From Bryobacterales bacterium (GTDB taxonomy: Bacteria > Acidobacteriota > Terriglobia > Bryobacterales > Bryobacteraceae), in contig PKZC01000116.1 of the NCBI GenBank assembly GCA_003132905.1, forward strand, positions 1 to 16,733: a stretch of DNA of 16,733 nt, given 5' to 3'. The translations under genes were made by a program, and so were the position numbers. The notes below the pieces were generated by a model, which was not told the origin of the DNA, searched no databases, and saw only the letters and a list, made by a program, of their open reading frames with translations. Below are positions 1 through 8,190 of the stretch, one piece after another. Position 1 is the first letter of the stretch. Every line of letters begins with the position of its first letter.

Positions 1-321
1 ATTCCCACCGTGGAACTGGCCGACAAGGTTGTGGGATGTGGGAATACTTCGGGCCGGGAGATTGATAAGTTCAAGACGTTTCGGCTAACGACGGCTGCGG
101 CTTCCAAGGTCAAGGCTCCGCTCATCAACGAGTGCTACGCCAACCTCGAATGCCGGGTCGTCGATGCCAGGATGGCCCCGAAATACAACGTTTTCATTCT
201 ACAAGTCATCAAAGCCTGGATAGACCCCTCACGCAAGCAGCCGCGAACGATCCATCACCTGGGAAGAGGCGTGTTCATGGTCGCAGGGAAGACGATCAAG
301 CTGCCTTCCAAGATGAAATAG
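1..321 (+). CDS. Flavin reductase-like protein, C-terminal part (5' truncated by window)
   Basis: Reading frame 1 is open from the first base to TAG at 319-321 and gives about 106 residues, so the gene begins upstream of the window. The in-frame GTG at position 10 is internal and not a credible start. The motifs GCGNTSGREIDKF, ECYANLECRVVD, YNVFILQVIKAW, HHLGRGVFMVAGKTI and a KLPSKMK tail are those of the C-terminal half of flavin reductase-like (FMN-binding split barrel, DIM6/NTAB-type) proteins. Such proteins bind FMN and act as NAD(P)H:flavin reductases or flavin-dependent partner proteins in the cytoplasm. The FMN-binding N-terminal half is not visible, so the substrate cannot be judged. 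The gene converges on the metallothionein gene with only 20 bases between the stop codons. The fold-level call is secure; the enzymatic activity is inferred. Confidence 0.85.
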   Translation: MPTVELADKVVGCGNTSGREIDKFKTFRLTTAAASKVKAPLINECYANLECRVVDARMAPKYNVFILQVIKAWIDPSRKQPRTIHHLGRGVFMVAGKTIKLPSKMK

Positions 322-341
322 AGACGCCTGCCCGCTAGCAT

Positions 342-503
342 TTATCCGCGGTGAGTAAGTTCTTCCGCGCACCCAGGATGCCCGCAATTACAGGACAGCT
401 CCAACGTTCCGGCAGCGTCGTGGCAGTATTGGCTGCAGTACTTACTGTCTTTTGGTGTATTGCAGTTACATGCCGGATGCTCGCACTTATGATCTTCAGC
501 CAT
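342..503 (-). CDS. Small bacterial metallothionein
   Basis: This 53-residue protein has eight cysteines (C7, C12, C14, C23, C27, C38, C40, C45) arranged as CxxxxCxC, CxxxC and CxC..C, with histidines at 5, 9, 28 and 42. The pattern KYCSQYCHDA followed by CNCGHPGC resembles the zinc-finger-containing bacterial metallothioneins of the SmtA/BmtA type, which chelate Zn(II), Cd(II) or Cu(I) in the cytoplasm. The ATG at 501-503 is preferred over an upstream in-frame ATG because a GAAGGA Shine-Dalgarno lies 9 bases before it. The gene is convergent with the flavin reductase gene and divergent from the exported-protein gene at 606. A weak sigma-54-like element lies just upstream at 529-544. Metal preference cannot be read from the sequence. 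No SmtB/ArsR repressor gene is in the window. Confidence 0.85.
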   Translation of the reverse strand: MAEDHKCEHPACNCNTPKDSKYCSQYCHDAAGTLELSCNCGHPGCAEELTHRG

Positions 504-512
504 GCTCGGGTT

Positions 513-518
513 TCCTTC
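513..518 (-). promoter_or_regulatory. Ribosome binding site of the metallothionein gene
   Basis: On the minus strand GAAGGA precedes the ATG at 503 by 9 bases. It decides the start codon, since the upstream in-frame ATG lacks a comparable site. Confidence 0.65.
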
Positions 519-528
519 AGACTGCTGT

Positions 529-544
529 AGCATTCGAGTGGCCA
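529..544 (-). promoter_or_regulatory. Possible sigma-54-like promoter of the metallothionein gene (weak)
   Basis: The minus strand reads TGGCCACTCGAATGCT. The invariant GG and GC are 10 bases apart and 8 of 11 consensus bases (TGGCAC-N5-TTGCW) match. The predicted transcription start near 518 leaves a leader of only about 15 bases, starting at the Shine-Dalgarno. A chance match is possible. Confidence 0.25.
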
Positions 545-605
545 TGAGCACCAAAGGTGGACGGTAGAGTTTTGGGCGTGGTCAGAGGGTTGCTGTAGGA
601 ATCTG

Positions 606-1700
606 GTGAAACGGCCTCGCGACCAGTGCATAGTGAGAAAGACGCGATTTCCAACGCCTGGAATTATCTTTGCTGCGTTACTAACACCGCTCGTCGCGGC
701 TGCCGGTGCCGAGACGTGGGATCTTGCCGGGCTGCGCTCCTTCGCCAGTCTAACGACAGATCAGTGGAAGGCCGTAAACAGCGGCGTTGTGCAGGCGAGG
801 GTCTTGAACACACAGGAAAAGCGCGAGGTGGCGGTAGTCGGAGTGGCACACCTGCGTGCGACGACCGCGTGCTTCGTCGCGAAGTTCCAGGACATCGAAA
901 CCTTTAAGAAGAATCCGGCTGTTCTGAGGATTCGAAAGTTTACGCCGCCTGTAGGTCAGCAGGATTTGGAAGGATTCAGTCTCGAAACCCGCGACCTCGC
1001 TGACCTGCCGAATTGCCGGATCGGAAACTGCAACGTCAAGCTTCCGGCCGGAGCGATTGAGCGTCTTAGCCGCGATGTGGACTGGTCCCGATCCGATCAT
1101 GATGTTCGGGCTCAAGCCGTCGTCCGCGAGGAGTTGCTGCGCTACATCGAGACGTACTTGCGTGAGGGTAACTCGGCGCTGATCGAATATCACGACAAGA
1201 CGAACTCAGTTCGATTGGCGCGCGAATTTCGCGGGGTGCTCGACGCCCGGCCTGGTTTGGGGGAATTCGTTCCGGAATTTCGTGAGTACCTGGCGCAGTA
1301 TCCGGTCGAGCCCTTGCCGGGCGTCGGTGAGTTTTTCTATTGGTCGACGGAAAGCTTTGGGGTGAAGCCCGTGGCCAGCATCACACACGTCTCGGTGTAT
1401 GTGCAGCCGGGACGAGCGGCGATCGCCTCCCAGCAAGTTTACGCCAGCCATTACTTTGACGCTTCGTTGGGTTTGACAGCCGCGCTGGACGATCCCGGTG
1501 ACGCTTCGAACCCGGGCATGTACCTCGTATATTTGAATCGCTCGCGCATTGATCTGCTCAGCGGATTCTTGGGAGGACTGCGGCGTGCCATTTTGCGCGG
1601 CCGGTTGCGAGATGGAATGCGAAAGAATCTGGCCGACGTCGTCCGCAAGCTGGAGTCTTCATGCGCGGATTATCCCAACGCGAATCCAATTGTGCGCTAA
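606..1700 (+). CDS. Exported protein of unknown function
   Basis: This 364-residue protein is not one I recognise. The N-terminus has basic residues, then a hydrophobic stretch (IIFAALLTPLVAAAGA) with a signal peptidase I-like site before ETWDL, so it is probably secreted or periplasmic. The rest is soluble. It contains a pair of cysteines in NCRIGNCNV (about residue 137) and a late cysteine in ESSC, which could form disulfides. A predicted helical segment rich in Arg and Glu lies around VVREELLRYIETYLREG. The C-terminal third contains YLVYLNRSRIDLLSGFLGGLRRAI, which could be amphipathic. GTG 606 is chosen because AGGA lies 5 bases upstream. A GTG at 633 would give a tidier signal peptide (MRKTRF...) but has no ribosome binding site. 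The downstream gap of 60 bases contains two inverted repeats. Confidence 0.8.
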   Translation: MKRPRDQCIVRKTRFPTPGIIFAALLTPLVAAAGAETWDLAGLRSFASLTTDQWKAVNSGVVQARVLNTQEKREVAVVGVAHLRATTACFVAKFQDIETFKKNPAVLRIRKFTPPVGQQDLEGFSLETRDLADLPNCRIGNCNVKLPAGAIERLSRDVDWSRSDHDVRAQAVVREELLRYIETYLREGNSALIEYHDKTNSVRLAREFRGVLDARPGLGEFVPEFREYLAQYPVEPLPGVGEFFYWSTESFGVKPVASITHVSVYVQPGRAAIASQQVYASHYFDASLGLTAALDDPGDASNPGMYLVYLNRSRIDLLSGFLGGLRRAILRGRLRDGMRKNLADVVRKLESSCADYPNANPIVR

Positions 1701-1711
1701 CTTGTCCGAAA

Positions 1712-1723
1712 CACGCCGGCGTG
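1712..1723. repeat. Perfect 12-bp palindrome CACGCCGGCGTG
   Basis: A perfect palindrome lies 11 bases after the stop codon of the exported-protein gene and 37 bases before the flippase start. It could be an operator for the flippase-dha unit or a structural element. No protein can be assigned to it. Confidence 0.5.
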
Positions 1724-1724
1724 C

Positions 1725-1748
1725 CTCACTGTCTTGATGACAGTTGAG
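1725..1748 (+). promoter_or_regulatory. Hairpin between the exported-protein and flippase genes
   Basis: ACTGTC (1728-1733) and GACAGT (1739-1744) form a perfect inverted repeat with a 5-base loop, TTGAT. The stem can be extended with CTCA/TGAG across one bulged T. No U-tract follows, so an operator or mRNA structure is more likely than an intrinsic terminator. It ends 12 bases before the GTG at 1761. Confidence 0.4.
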
Positions 1749-1760
1749 CGAAGGTAAGAG

Positions 1761-2816
1761 GTGGACACTAGCTACTGTGGCAATCGCGTCATGACTCGGA
1801 CAGGACCCAAACTTCGCTACCGTGCCGTCTTGCTCGGCTTCGGCTGCGTCTTGTTTGCTTATCTTCTTTTTCACTTGGGCGCTGCCAAAATCCTTTCCCT
1901 GCTTCTGGGTATCGGCTGGTACTTCGGTCTAATCGTGGCGACCTACGCTGGTCACCAACTGGTTCGGGCCTTCGCTTACTGGAAATGCGCGACAGCGAAT
2001 GGACATTCCTCATATTGGGACATGCTAAGGATCCGGCTTTCCGGAGAAGCGATCCAGTTCTTAACCTTCACCGGGCCGTTTCTGGCCGAACCGGCCAAAA
2101 TGTGGCTTCTCCAGAAACGGGGCTTGAGCCCAAAGCGCGCCGTAGCGGCGACCGTTTCAGAGTACCTGATCTATACCCTGACGTCGGCCGCGTTTGCGAT
2201 CGCTGCTCTGATTTACTTGCTCGGCAATTTCGAGCTCTCCAGAGTGGTGACGGTCGCGGCAAGGGTAATTGTGTACGGAATGAGTGCATTTCTCCTCGCG
2301 GCGGCTTGCGCGATCGTTTGTCGAATTTATTTGATCGGCGCCATAATCAAGTTTGTCAAGAGGCTCCCACTAATTGGAAAGCCTGTGCGTTTCGAGGATC
2401 AGGATGTCCGCGACACAGAAGACCTATTGTTCATCGTCCTGCGCGATCGTCCGCTGCGGTTGCTGTCAATTCTGTCAGCCGAGTTCGCTGCACAAGCGCT
2501 TCTCGTTCTAGAGTTGTTCATACTCCTGAGGGCGACGGGAGAGCCTTTGTCGATCCTGAAACCGTTCCTGATCGAAGGGGCCAGCAAGTTCATCAGCCTG
2601 GCCTTCTTCTTTATTCCAGGCCAAGTGGGCGCAGCCGAGGGCACTTACGCACTGATCTTCAAAACGGTTGGCTTACCTGCATCCGCCGGCTTCGCTCTTG
2701 CCGTCGCGCGACGGCTTCGCAGCGTAATGGTCGCCGGCGCTGGTTTGACACTTACGCCACTTTGGCGGGACACGCCTGCGGGCGGCGAGCCAGTCAGACG
2801 CGAAGATCGACTCTAG
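1761..2816 (+). CDS. Flippase-like integral membrane protein (YbhN/AglD, LPG synthase TM-domain family)
   Basis: A 351-residue membrane protein with roughly eight hydrophobic segments, beginning at [21 protein letters not shown]. The late motif [15 protein letters not shown] followed by ARRLRS is characteristic of the UPF0104/YbhN family. This family shares the transmembrane domain of lysylphosphatidylglycerol synthase and the archaeal AglD protein. Members are thought to move lipids or polyprenyl-linked sugars across the inner membrane. The catalytic domain of MprF-type aminoacyl transferases is absent, so this is the membrane domain alone. GTG 1761 has AAGG about 7 bases upstream. ATG 1791 is an alternative that removes ten residues. 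The stop lies 32 bases before dhaK, so co-transcription is possible, but a functional link to dihydroxyacetone metabolism is not evident. Confidence 0.85.
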   Translation: MDTSYCGNRVMTRTGPKLRYRAVLLGFGCVLFAYLLFHLGAAKILSLLLGIGWYFGLIVATYAGHQLVRAFAYWKCATANGHSSYWDMLRIRLSGEAIQFLTFTGPFLAEPAKMWLLQKRGLSPKRAVAATVSEYLIYTLTSAAFAIAALIYLLGNFELSRVVTVAARVIVYGMSAFLLAAACAIVCRIYLIGAIIKFVKRLPLIGKPVRFEDQDVRDTEDLLFIVLRDRPLRLLSILSAEFAAQALLVLELFILLRATGEPLSILKPFLIEGASKFISLAFFFIPGQVGAAEGTYALIFKTVGLPASAGFALAVARRLRSVMVAGAGLTLTPLWRDTPAGGEPVRREDRL

Positions 2817-2848
2817 GCTATTCTTGGCTGGGCGGGGCGATCTCCGGG

Positions 2849-3850
2849 ATGAAGAAACTAATCAATGATCCGAAGAACGTCGTCCGCGATTCCCTGGAAG
2901 GCCTAGCCCTGGCGCATCCGGATATTCTCAAAGTCTGCTTCGACCCAACCTACGTGATTCGGGCGGAAGCACCCGTCGCGGGGAAGGTCGCCATCGTGTC
3001 GGGAGGCGGCAGCGGTCATGAACCCATGCACGTAGGGTTTGTTGGGAAAGGCATGCTGGATGCCGCCTGCCCCGGCCAGGTGTTCACTTCTCCCACACCG
3101 GACCAGATCGAAGCTGCTACGCGTGCGGTCGATAGCGGCGTCGGCGTTCTCCACATCGTCAAGAACTACACTGGCGACGTTATGAACTTCGAAATGGCGG
3201 CCGAGCTTTGTCAAGTGAATGGCGTGAAGGTGCAGGCGGTGATCATCAACGACGACGTGGCCGTGGAAAATAGCCTCTACACCGCCGGCCGCCGCGGCGT
3301 CGGAACAACCGTACTCACCGAGAAGATCTGCGGCGCGGCCGCGGAACGTGGCTATGATCTCGCGCGGCTGGCAGCACTCTGCCGGAGAGTGAACGAATGC
3401 GGTCGTTCCATGGGCATGGCTCTCACATCGTGCACCGTGCCTGCCGTCGGCAAGCCGACCTTCGAGTTAGGCGAGAACGAAATGGAGATGGGAATCGGCA
3501 TCCATGGAGAGCCCGGCCGCGAACGAACCGCACTCCTCGAAGCGCGGGAGATCACGGAGCGCCTGGCCCGGACCGTCCTCGCGGACCTTCCATTTCAAAA
3601 CAACGACCGGGTCATCGCCATGGTGAACGGCATGGGCGGCACGCCTCTGATGGAGCTGTATCTCGTGTATCAGGAGTTAGAACGGATTTTGCGTAGCCAC
3701 GGGATCGTGATCGCACGCCGGTTGGTGGGCAACTACATCACAAGCCTCGAAATGGCCGGCTGCTCGATTACGCTTCTGAAGGCCGACGACGAATTGCTGT
3801 TGTTGTGGGACGATCCCGTGCTGACGCCGGCCCTGCGATGGGGGATCTGA
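2849..3850 (+). CDS. dhaK: PTS-type dihydroxyacetone kinase, substrate-binding subunit DhaK
   Basis: A 333-residue protein with the DhaK fold, EC 2.7.1.121. It binds dihydroxyacetone covalently as a hemiaminal and receives phosphate from ADP-bound DhaL to make dihydroxyacetone phosphate in the cytoplasm. The covalent-binding histidine is His219 in GIGIHGEPG. The other active-site residues seen are His57 in GGGSGHEP and Asp110 in [13 protein letters not shown], matching E. coli His218, His56 and Asp109. The length fits the family (E. coli 356). The reading frame stays open far upstream inside the flippase gene, but homology starts at [10 protein letters not shown], so the ATG at 2849 is the start even though its ribosome binding site is weak. 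dhaL follows after 4 bases, forming a dhaKLM operon. No DhaR or DhaS regulator gene is in the window. Confidence 0.96.
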   Translation: MKKLINDPKNVVRDSLEGLALAHPDILKVCFDPTYVIRAEAPVAGKVAIVSGGGSGHEPMHVGFVGKGMLDAACPGQVFTSPTPDQIEAATRAVDSGVGVLHIVKNYTGDVMNFEMAAELCQVNGVKVQAVIINDDVAVENSLYTAGRRGVGTTVLTEKICGAAAERGYDLARLAALCRRVNECGRSMGMALTSCTVPAVGKPTFELGENEMEMGIGIHGEPGRERTALLEAREITERLARTVLADLPFQNNDRVIAMVNGMGGTPLMELYLVYQELERILRSHGIVIARRLVGNYITSLEMAGCSITLLKADDELLLLWDDPVLTPALRWGI

Positions 3851-3854
3851 CTAC

Positions 3855-4499
3855 GTGTCCGTACGCAAGGATCATGTGCTGGCGTGGTTGGAGGCGTTGC
3901 AGCAAGTTTACGCGGAAAACAGGCAACTGCTGACGGATCTGGATGCCGCTATCGGCGATGCCGATCACGGAATCAACATGGACCGTGGCTTCACCGCAGT
4001 CAAAACAGAACTGGGCACAAATGTTCCTGGCGATCTCCAGTCGATTCTCCAAGCAGCGGCCACCGTGCTCATCCGAACGGTCGGGGGCGCGGCCGGACCC
4101 TTGTATGGCACTTTCTTCCTTCGGGCCAGCATGGCGACGAGCGGAAAAACGGAGCTCGATGCGGCCGACATAGTGGCGATGTTCCAGGCGGGCATCCAGG
4201 GTGTCCAGCAACGCGGCAAGGCTATCGCAGGCGACAAAACCATGGTCGATGCCCTGCTCCCCGCGCTGGCGGCCATGCGAGCGAGCCTGGAAGAAGGCGC
4301 CGGTCTGGCGAGTATCCTTGACGAAGGCGCAGCAGCAGCCGAGGCGGGTATGCGAGCCACGATTCCGATGCAGGCGCGCAAAGGCCGGGCCAGCTATTTG
4401 GGGGAGCGCAGCATCGGCCACCAGGATCCTGGCGCGACTTCATCCTATCTTCTGCTCAAGACCGCCGCCAACGTTTGGGGTCATCCGAACAACTCATGA
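3855..4499 (+). CDS. dhaL: PTS-type dihydroxyacetone kinase, ADP-binding subunit DhaL
   Basis: A 214-residue protein with the all-helical nucleotide-binding DhaL fold. DhaL holds ADP and two Mg ions as a bound cofactor. It is phosphorylated by DhaM and passes the phosphate to dihydroxyacetone on DhaK. The Mg-binding aspartates Asp30, Asp35 and Asp37 sit in DLDAAIGDADHG, at the same positions as in E. coli DhaL. TVGGAAGPLYGTFF and the GDKTMVDAL motif are the other nucleotide-site motifs, and GRASYLGERSIGHQDPGA is the C-terminal conserved block. GTG 3855 lies 4 bases after dhaK with a distant GGGGGA upstream. The stop overlaps the dhaM start in ATGA, which suggests translational coupling and fixed stoichiometry. 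No anomalies were seen. Confidence 0.96.
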   Translation: MSVRKDHVLAWLEALQQVYAENRQLLTDLDAAIGDADHGINMDRGFTAVKTELGTNVPGDLQSILQAAATVLIRTVGGAAGPLYGTFFLRASMATSGKTELDAADIVAMFQAGIQGVQQRGKAIAGDKTMVDALLPALAAMRASLEEGAGLASILDEGAAAAEAGMRATIPMQARKGRASYLGERSIGHQDPGATSSYLLLKTAANVWGHPNNS

Positions 4500-6994
4500 T
4501 CGGATTCGTCATCGTATGCCATAGCGCCAAGCTTGCCGAAGGCGTGTGTGAGCTTGCGGCTCAAGCGGCGCAGGGCAAGGTCCGTCTGGCGGCGGCTGGG
4601 GGCACCGTTGACCCAACGAATCCAATCGGCACCGACGCCTTCAAAGTGCTCCAGGCGATTGAGTCGGTCTACAGCGAAGACGGCGTACTGGTCCTGATGG
4701 ATCTCGGGAGCGCCGTATTAAGCGCCGAGACTGCGCTGGATCTTTTGCCTGAAGACAAACGAAGCCGCGTGCGTTTGTGCTCCGCACCGCTGGTGGAAGG
4801 GGCAGTCGCGGCAGTGAGTCAGGCCGCAGCGGGCGCGGGCTTAGATGAAATCCTTCGCGAAGCGCAGGCTGCTTTGGAAGCCAAGGTGGCGCAGTTCAGT
4901 GCGGGCCACGCGGAGCCAAAGCCTGCTGCTGAACCAGAAAGCTCGGAACCCTGGCAAGAGGCGCTGGTCACACTGACTAATCGGCTCGGGTTGCACGCTC
5001 GTCCGGCGGCGCATCTCATCCGCCTGGCGCGCCGTTTCCCGGCCAAAGTCACAGTCGAGAACCTGTCCGTCCCCGCGGGTCCATTTGACGCCGCCAGCAT
5101 CAACGGTGTCCTCAGCTTGGGTGCGCGCCAACGACAGCAATTGCGGATTCGCGCGCAAGGGACCGAAGCGCGACAGGCGTTGATCGAGCTGACGAATTTT
5201 ATTGCATCCGGCTGCGGCGAGAGCGAGAACGCGGAAGTTACACCGGCCCCAGTTGCGCCCGCGCCCACACAGCCCGCTCCCGGCGAGCTCATCGGCATCG
5301 CGGCTTCGGCGGGTATCGCAATCGGACCGCTCGTGAAACTTCGTCCCAGCGCCATGAAGGCCACCGCTCGAACTGTGGACAACCCTGAAACTGAGTGGCA
5401 ACGCTTGCAGACAGCCATCCGAGCGGCACAGGAGGAGACCCGCGCGCTTTACGAGTGGGCCAAAACTCATGCCGGCGAATATGAGGCCGGGATCTTCGAC
5501 GCGCAACTGCTCTTCCTGGAAGATCCCGCATTGATCGGCAGCGCCTCGCACAGCATTCTCGCGGACCGGTTAAACGCCGAATTCGCCTGGCAATCGGCGG
5601 CCGGAAAGCTCGCCGAACGGCTGCGCTCTCTGGAAGACCCCTACCTGCGGGCTCGTGCGGCCGATGTCGCGGACGTAACGGCGCGCGTGCTTGGAAGACT
5701 CACGGGACTCAGCAACGCGTGGGCCGTTCTGCGCCAACCCTCCGTCCTCGCCGCGCACGATCTAGTGCCTTCGGAGGTCAAGCAATTAGATCCAAGTATG
5801 GTGCTGGCTGTGTGCTTAGAGACGAGCAGTGCGACCGCGCACAGCGTAATTCTGCTGCGCGCGATGGCCATCCCGGTGGTGGTGGGCCTGGGGCCCGGTC
5901 TATCAGCCATCGAGGAAGGGACGACAGTTGCGGTAGACGGGCAACAGGGACGAGTCTGGGTATCGCCCGATGCTGGCGAAGCGCGAGGAATCGAGAGTCG
6001 CCGCGAAGCTTGGCTTCGAGGCCGCCGCACCGCGCAACAGGAGCGCCAGAAACCGGCGACAACACGCGATGGTCATGGTATCCGTGTCCTGGCCAACCTC
6101 AAGAGCGTCAACGAAGTGTCGGAAGCTTTGGATTGCGGCGCCGAAGGCGTCGGCCTGCTACGCACCGAGTTCTTGTTTCTGGGGCGCGAAGTTGCACCAA
6201 GCGAGGAAGAACAATTCACCGCCTATCGCCCAGTAGCCGAGGTGCTTGGTTCGCGCCCGCTCGTCATCCGCACGCTCGACATTGGCGGCGACAAGCCCGT
6301 GCCCTACATTGAAATCGGCGAAGAAGCCAATCCTCAACTCGGCTGGCGCGGCATCCGAGTAATGCTGGGCCGGCGAGACTTGTTCGGGACGCAACTCCGG
6401 GCCATGCTCCGCGCCGGGTCCGGGCACGCTATCGACATCATGTTCCCGATGATCTCCTCGGTCTCTGAATTACGCGAAGCGAAAGCGGTCCTGAGCGAGG
6501 TGGAGAACGAATTGGAGCGAGACGGCATTCCGTTCCAGAAAAACAGAAAAGTCGGGATCATGATCGAAGTTCCATCGGCGGTGGCCGTCGCCGATCAACT
6601 GGCTCGCCAGGCAAGCTTCTTCAGCATCGGCAGCAACGACCTCGTTCAATACGTCATGGCCGCTGATCGGACCAACTCCCGCGTCGCGCCGCTGGCGGAC
6701 CCATTCCAACCGGCGGTCCTGCGCATGCTCCGCGACACCATCCAAGCCGGCCGGCACGCGGGAATTGGCGTGTGCCTTTGCGGCGAGTTCGCCGCCGACA
6801 CACTTGCTACGCCGGTACTGATAGGCATGGGGCTCGAAGAATTCAGCGTCAGCGCCAAACTGATTCCCGAACTCAAGCAGGCCATAGCCCGCTGGACCCT
6901 GCCTGAAGCCGAAGCGATCGCGCGCGAAACGCTGGCGCTTGATTCCAGCCAGGCCATCCGCCGCTTCCTCTCGAACGCTCTGCCTAAATCGTGA
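4496..6994 (+). CDS. dhaM: DhaM phosphotransferase with EIIA, HPr and complete Enzyme I domains
   Basis: An 832-residue fusion that takes phosphate from PEP and delivers it to DhaL-ADP. Residues 1 to about 130 are the EIIA-mannose-like DhaM domain, with His9 in VIVCHSAKLAEG. Residues about 150-240 are an HPr domain, with His167 in GLHARPA. Residues about 263-832 are a complete Enzyme I. Its phospho-carrier His449 lies in SATAHSVILLR, followed by RTEFLFLGR, RTLDIGGDKPVPY, NPQLGWRGIR, the PEP-site block IGSNDLVQY, and Cys762 in CLCGEFAAD. E. coli DhaM (472 residues) keeps only an N-terminal EI fragment and needs separate EI and HPr. Here all catalytic residues are present in one chain. An Ala/Pro-rich linker separates HPr from EI. 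The start is ATG 4496, overlapping dhaL by ATGA. The locus therefore looks self-sufficient for dihydroxyacetone phosphorylation. Confidence 0.95.
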   Translation: MIGFVIVCHSAKLAEGVCELAAQAAQGKVRLAAAGGTVDPTNPIGTDAFKVLQAIESVYSEDGVLVLMDLGSAVLSAETALDLLPEDKRSRVRLCSAPLVEGAVAAVSQAAAGAGLDEILREAQAALEAKVAQFSAGHAEPKPAAEPESSEPWQEALVTLTNRLGLHARPAAHLIRLARRFPAKVTVENLSVPAGPFDAASINGVLSLGARQRQQLRIRAQGTEARQALIELTNFIASGCGESENAEVTPAPVAPAPTQPAPGELIGIAASAGIAIGPLVKLRPSAMKATARTVDNPETEWQRLQTAIRAAQEETRALYEWAKTHAGEYEAGIFDAQLLFLEDPALIGSASHSILADRLNAEFAWQSAAGKLAERLRSLEDPYLRARAADVADVTARVLGRLTGLSNAWAVLRQPSVLAAHDLVPSEVKQLDPSMVLAVCLETSSATAHSVILLRAMAIPVVVGLGPGLSAIEEGTTVAVDGQQGRVWVSPDAGEARGIESRREAWLRGRRTAQQERQKPATTRDGHGIRVLANLKSVNEVSEALDCGAEGVGLLRTEFLFLGREVAPSEEEQFTAYRPVAEVLGSRPLVIRTLDIGGDKPVPYIEIGEEANPQLGWRGIRVMLGRRDLFGTQLRAMLRAGSGHAIDIMFPMISSVSELREAKAVLSEVENELERDGIPFQKNRKVGIMIEVPSAVAVADQLARQASFFSIGSNDLVQYVMAADRTNSRVAPLADPFQPAVLRMLRDTIQAGRHAGIGVCLCGEFAADTLATPVLIGMGLEEFSVSAKLIPELKQAIARWTLPEAEAIARETLALDSSQAIRRFLSNALPKS

Positions 6995-7083
6995 CCGCGA
7001 TCGGACTCTTAGGCTACGGATGCGGTTCACTCTGGTAATTTGGTGATTCGGGTTGTCATTCGATCCCAAAGGTGTACGTCGCG

Positions 7084-8190
7084 TTAAGACGCTTTCTCTG
7101 GATAGCGGCCCGACGCCTTAGGGCGAAAGCCAGCGCTTGGATATACGTTGTGGGGGTTCCACACCATCCAGCCATCGGAGCCGAACTCCTCGGCCGCTCG
7201 AATTTGGGTGCGAATTTCCTGCGGTCCGTAAACACGCCGATCGAAGGCGTAATCCCGGAAGGCCTGCAGCCACGGCCGGAAATGCTTCTTATCCACCTGG
7301 GTTCGCGCAAACGCCTTGTCAAGCGAGAACCTCACGATTTCGTAGGGGTACGCCGCTGCCTTCCGATAACCAGGTATTCCAAATTTAAAGCCGGAAGGAT
7401 AAAGCATCGGACACACATAGTCGACATCGCTTACGATGGTTTCGATTTGCTGCCCAATGTCGGTATCCCCCTGGTTCCAGCAAACGTATCCGAAGATGTC
7501 TCCGGCGAGGAAGACCTTGTGAGGAGCCAGCCGCTTTCTCGCCTCGCGAAAAAAGCCGCTAATGGCCTGGACGCGATTCTCCCGGTTGTTGGGCCGCGAA
7601 AACACTAAGCCGCGCGCGTCCGGAAACCGGACATAGTCGAATTGAATTTCATCGAAACCCGTGCGGGCAGCCTCCTCAGCAATGTCGAGGTTGTAGCTCC
7701 AGACCGCCGGCTGGAACGGATCGACCCAAGCCAGGTGCTCCCGGTCACGCCAGATGCTCCCGCCACTGTTCTTGGCCGCTAGGAAAGGCCTCGCCAGTGC
7801 CAGCGGATTGTCCTTGAACACTACTATGCGCGCGATCAGATAGACGCCCATCGACTTCAGCGAACGTAAGATTTCTTCGCCATTCTTAGCTGGGATGATT
7901 TTCTGTGCGCCGATTTCGTGGGCGAGCGCGACGGTACTCGGATAGGCGATCCAGCCTCGGTCGCCCTTGACGTCGATCACCAGCGCATTCAGTTCGGTTT
8001 CCTGCAACAGGCGAATCACGGGTTCCCGCACGGACCGCGCTCCAAGTCCGAACGAGGAAAGGTAGAGAGCTTTGGGGGCGAACGGCTTCAGGTGGATCTC
8101 TCGGGTATCGCGGACGGCTTCCAGACGAGACTCGGCGCTTCTGCGGGCGAGCGCCGCAACGGTCAGAAGGAAGGTACGCCGCAGCATCAT
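7084..8190 (-). CDS. Secreted glycoside hydrolase-like protein (DUF4015, TIM-barrel)
   Basis: A 368-residue protein of the putative glycosyl hydrolase domain family (DUF4015, PF13200). Diagnostic segments are KALYLSSFGLGA, TELNALVIDVKGDRGWIAYPS, FDEIQFDYVRFPD, DVDYVCPMLYPSGF, RPWLQAF and the C-terminal GWMVWNPHNVY. The acidic residues in VIDVKGD and EIQFDYVRFP are the likely active-site positions by family analogy; no substrate has been firmly assigned for the family. The N-terminus (MMLRRTFLLTVAALA) is a probable signal sequence, so the protein acts outside the cytoplasm. The start ATG overlaps the stop of the upstream polysaccharide deacetylase gene in ATGA, and a second ATG follows directly. 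Coupled expression suggests both act on the same surface or environmental polysaccharide. The gene converges on dhaM, with 89 bases and no clear terminator between. Confidence 0.9.
   Translation of the reverse strand: MMLRRTFLLTVAALARRSAESRLEAVRDTREIHLKPFAPKALYLSSFGLGARSVREPVIRLLQETELNALVIDVKGDRGWIAYPSTVALAHEIGAQKIIPAKNGEEILRSLKSMGVYLIARIVVFKDNPLALARPFLAAKNSGGSIWRDREHLAWVDPFQPAVWSYNLDIAEEAARTGFDEIQFDYVRFPDARGLVFSRPNNRENRVQAISGFFREARKRLAPHKVFLAGDIFGYVCWNQGDTDIGQQIETIVSDVDYVCPMLYPSGFKFGIPGYRKAAAYPYEIVRFSLDKAFARTQVDKKHFRPWLQAFRDYAFDRRVYGPQEIRTQIRAAEEFGSDGWMVWNPHNVYPSAGFRPKASGRYPEKAS

Noticed and set aside
579..594. Sigma-54-like TGGTCAGAGGGTTGCT before the gene at 606
   Set aside because: Predicted transcription would begin about one base before GTG 606 and exclude its ribosome binding site. 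Not listed as a promoter, though mentioned with the deacetylase case.
1985..2848. Open upstream extension of the dhaK reading frame
   Set aside because: It lies inside the flippase gene in another frame, has no DhaK-like content, and homology begins exactly at ATG 2849.
3768..4421. 217-codon minus-strand frame over dhaL
   Set aside because: Shadow of dhaL and the end of dhaK, with no recognisable motifs.
4819..5551. Two long minus-strand frames over dhaM
   Set aside because: Mirror images of the HPr and Enzyme I coding sequence, biased by GC content.
6470..7069. 199-codon minus-strand frame at the end of dhaM
   Set aside because: Antisense to the PEP-binding part of Enzyme I. No independent evidence.
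6995..7083. Terminator between dhaM and the convergent hydrolase gene
   Set aside because: No stem of useful length followed by a U-tract was found in these 89 bases.
7072..7608. 178-codon plus-strand frame
   Set aside because: Antisense to the DUF4015 hydrolase, whose motifs are unmistakable. No domain or ribosome binding site supports the opposite strand.
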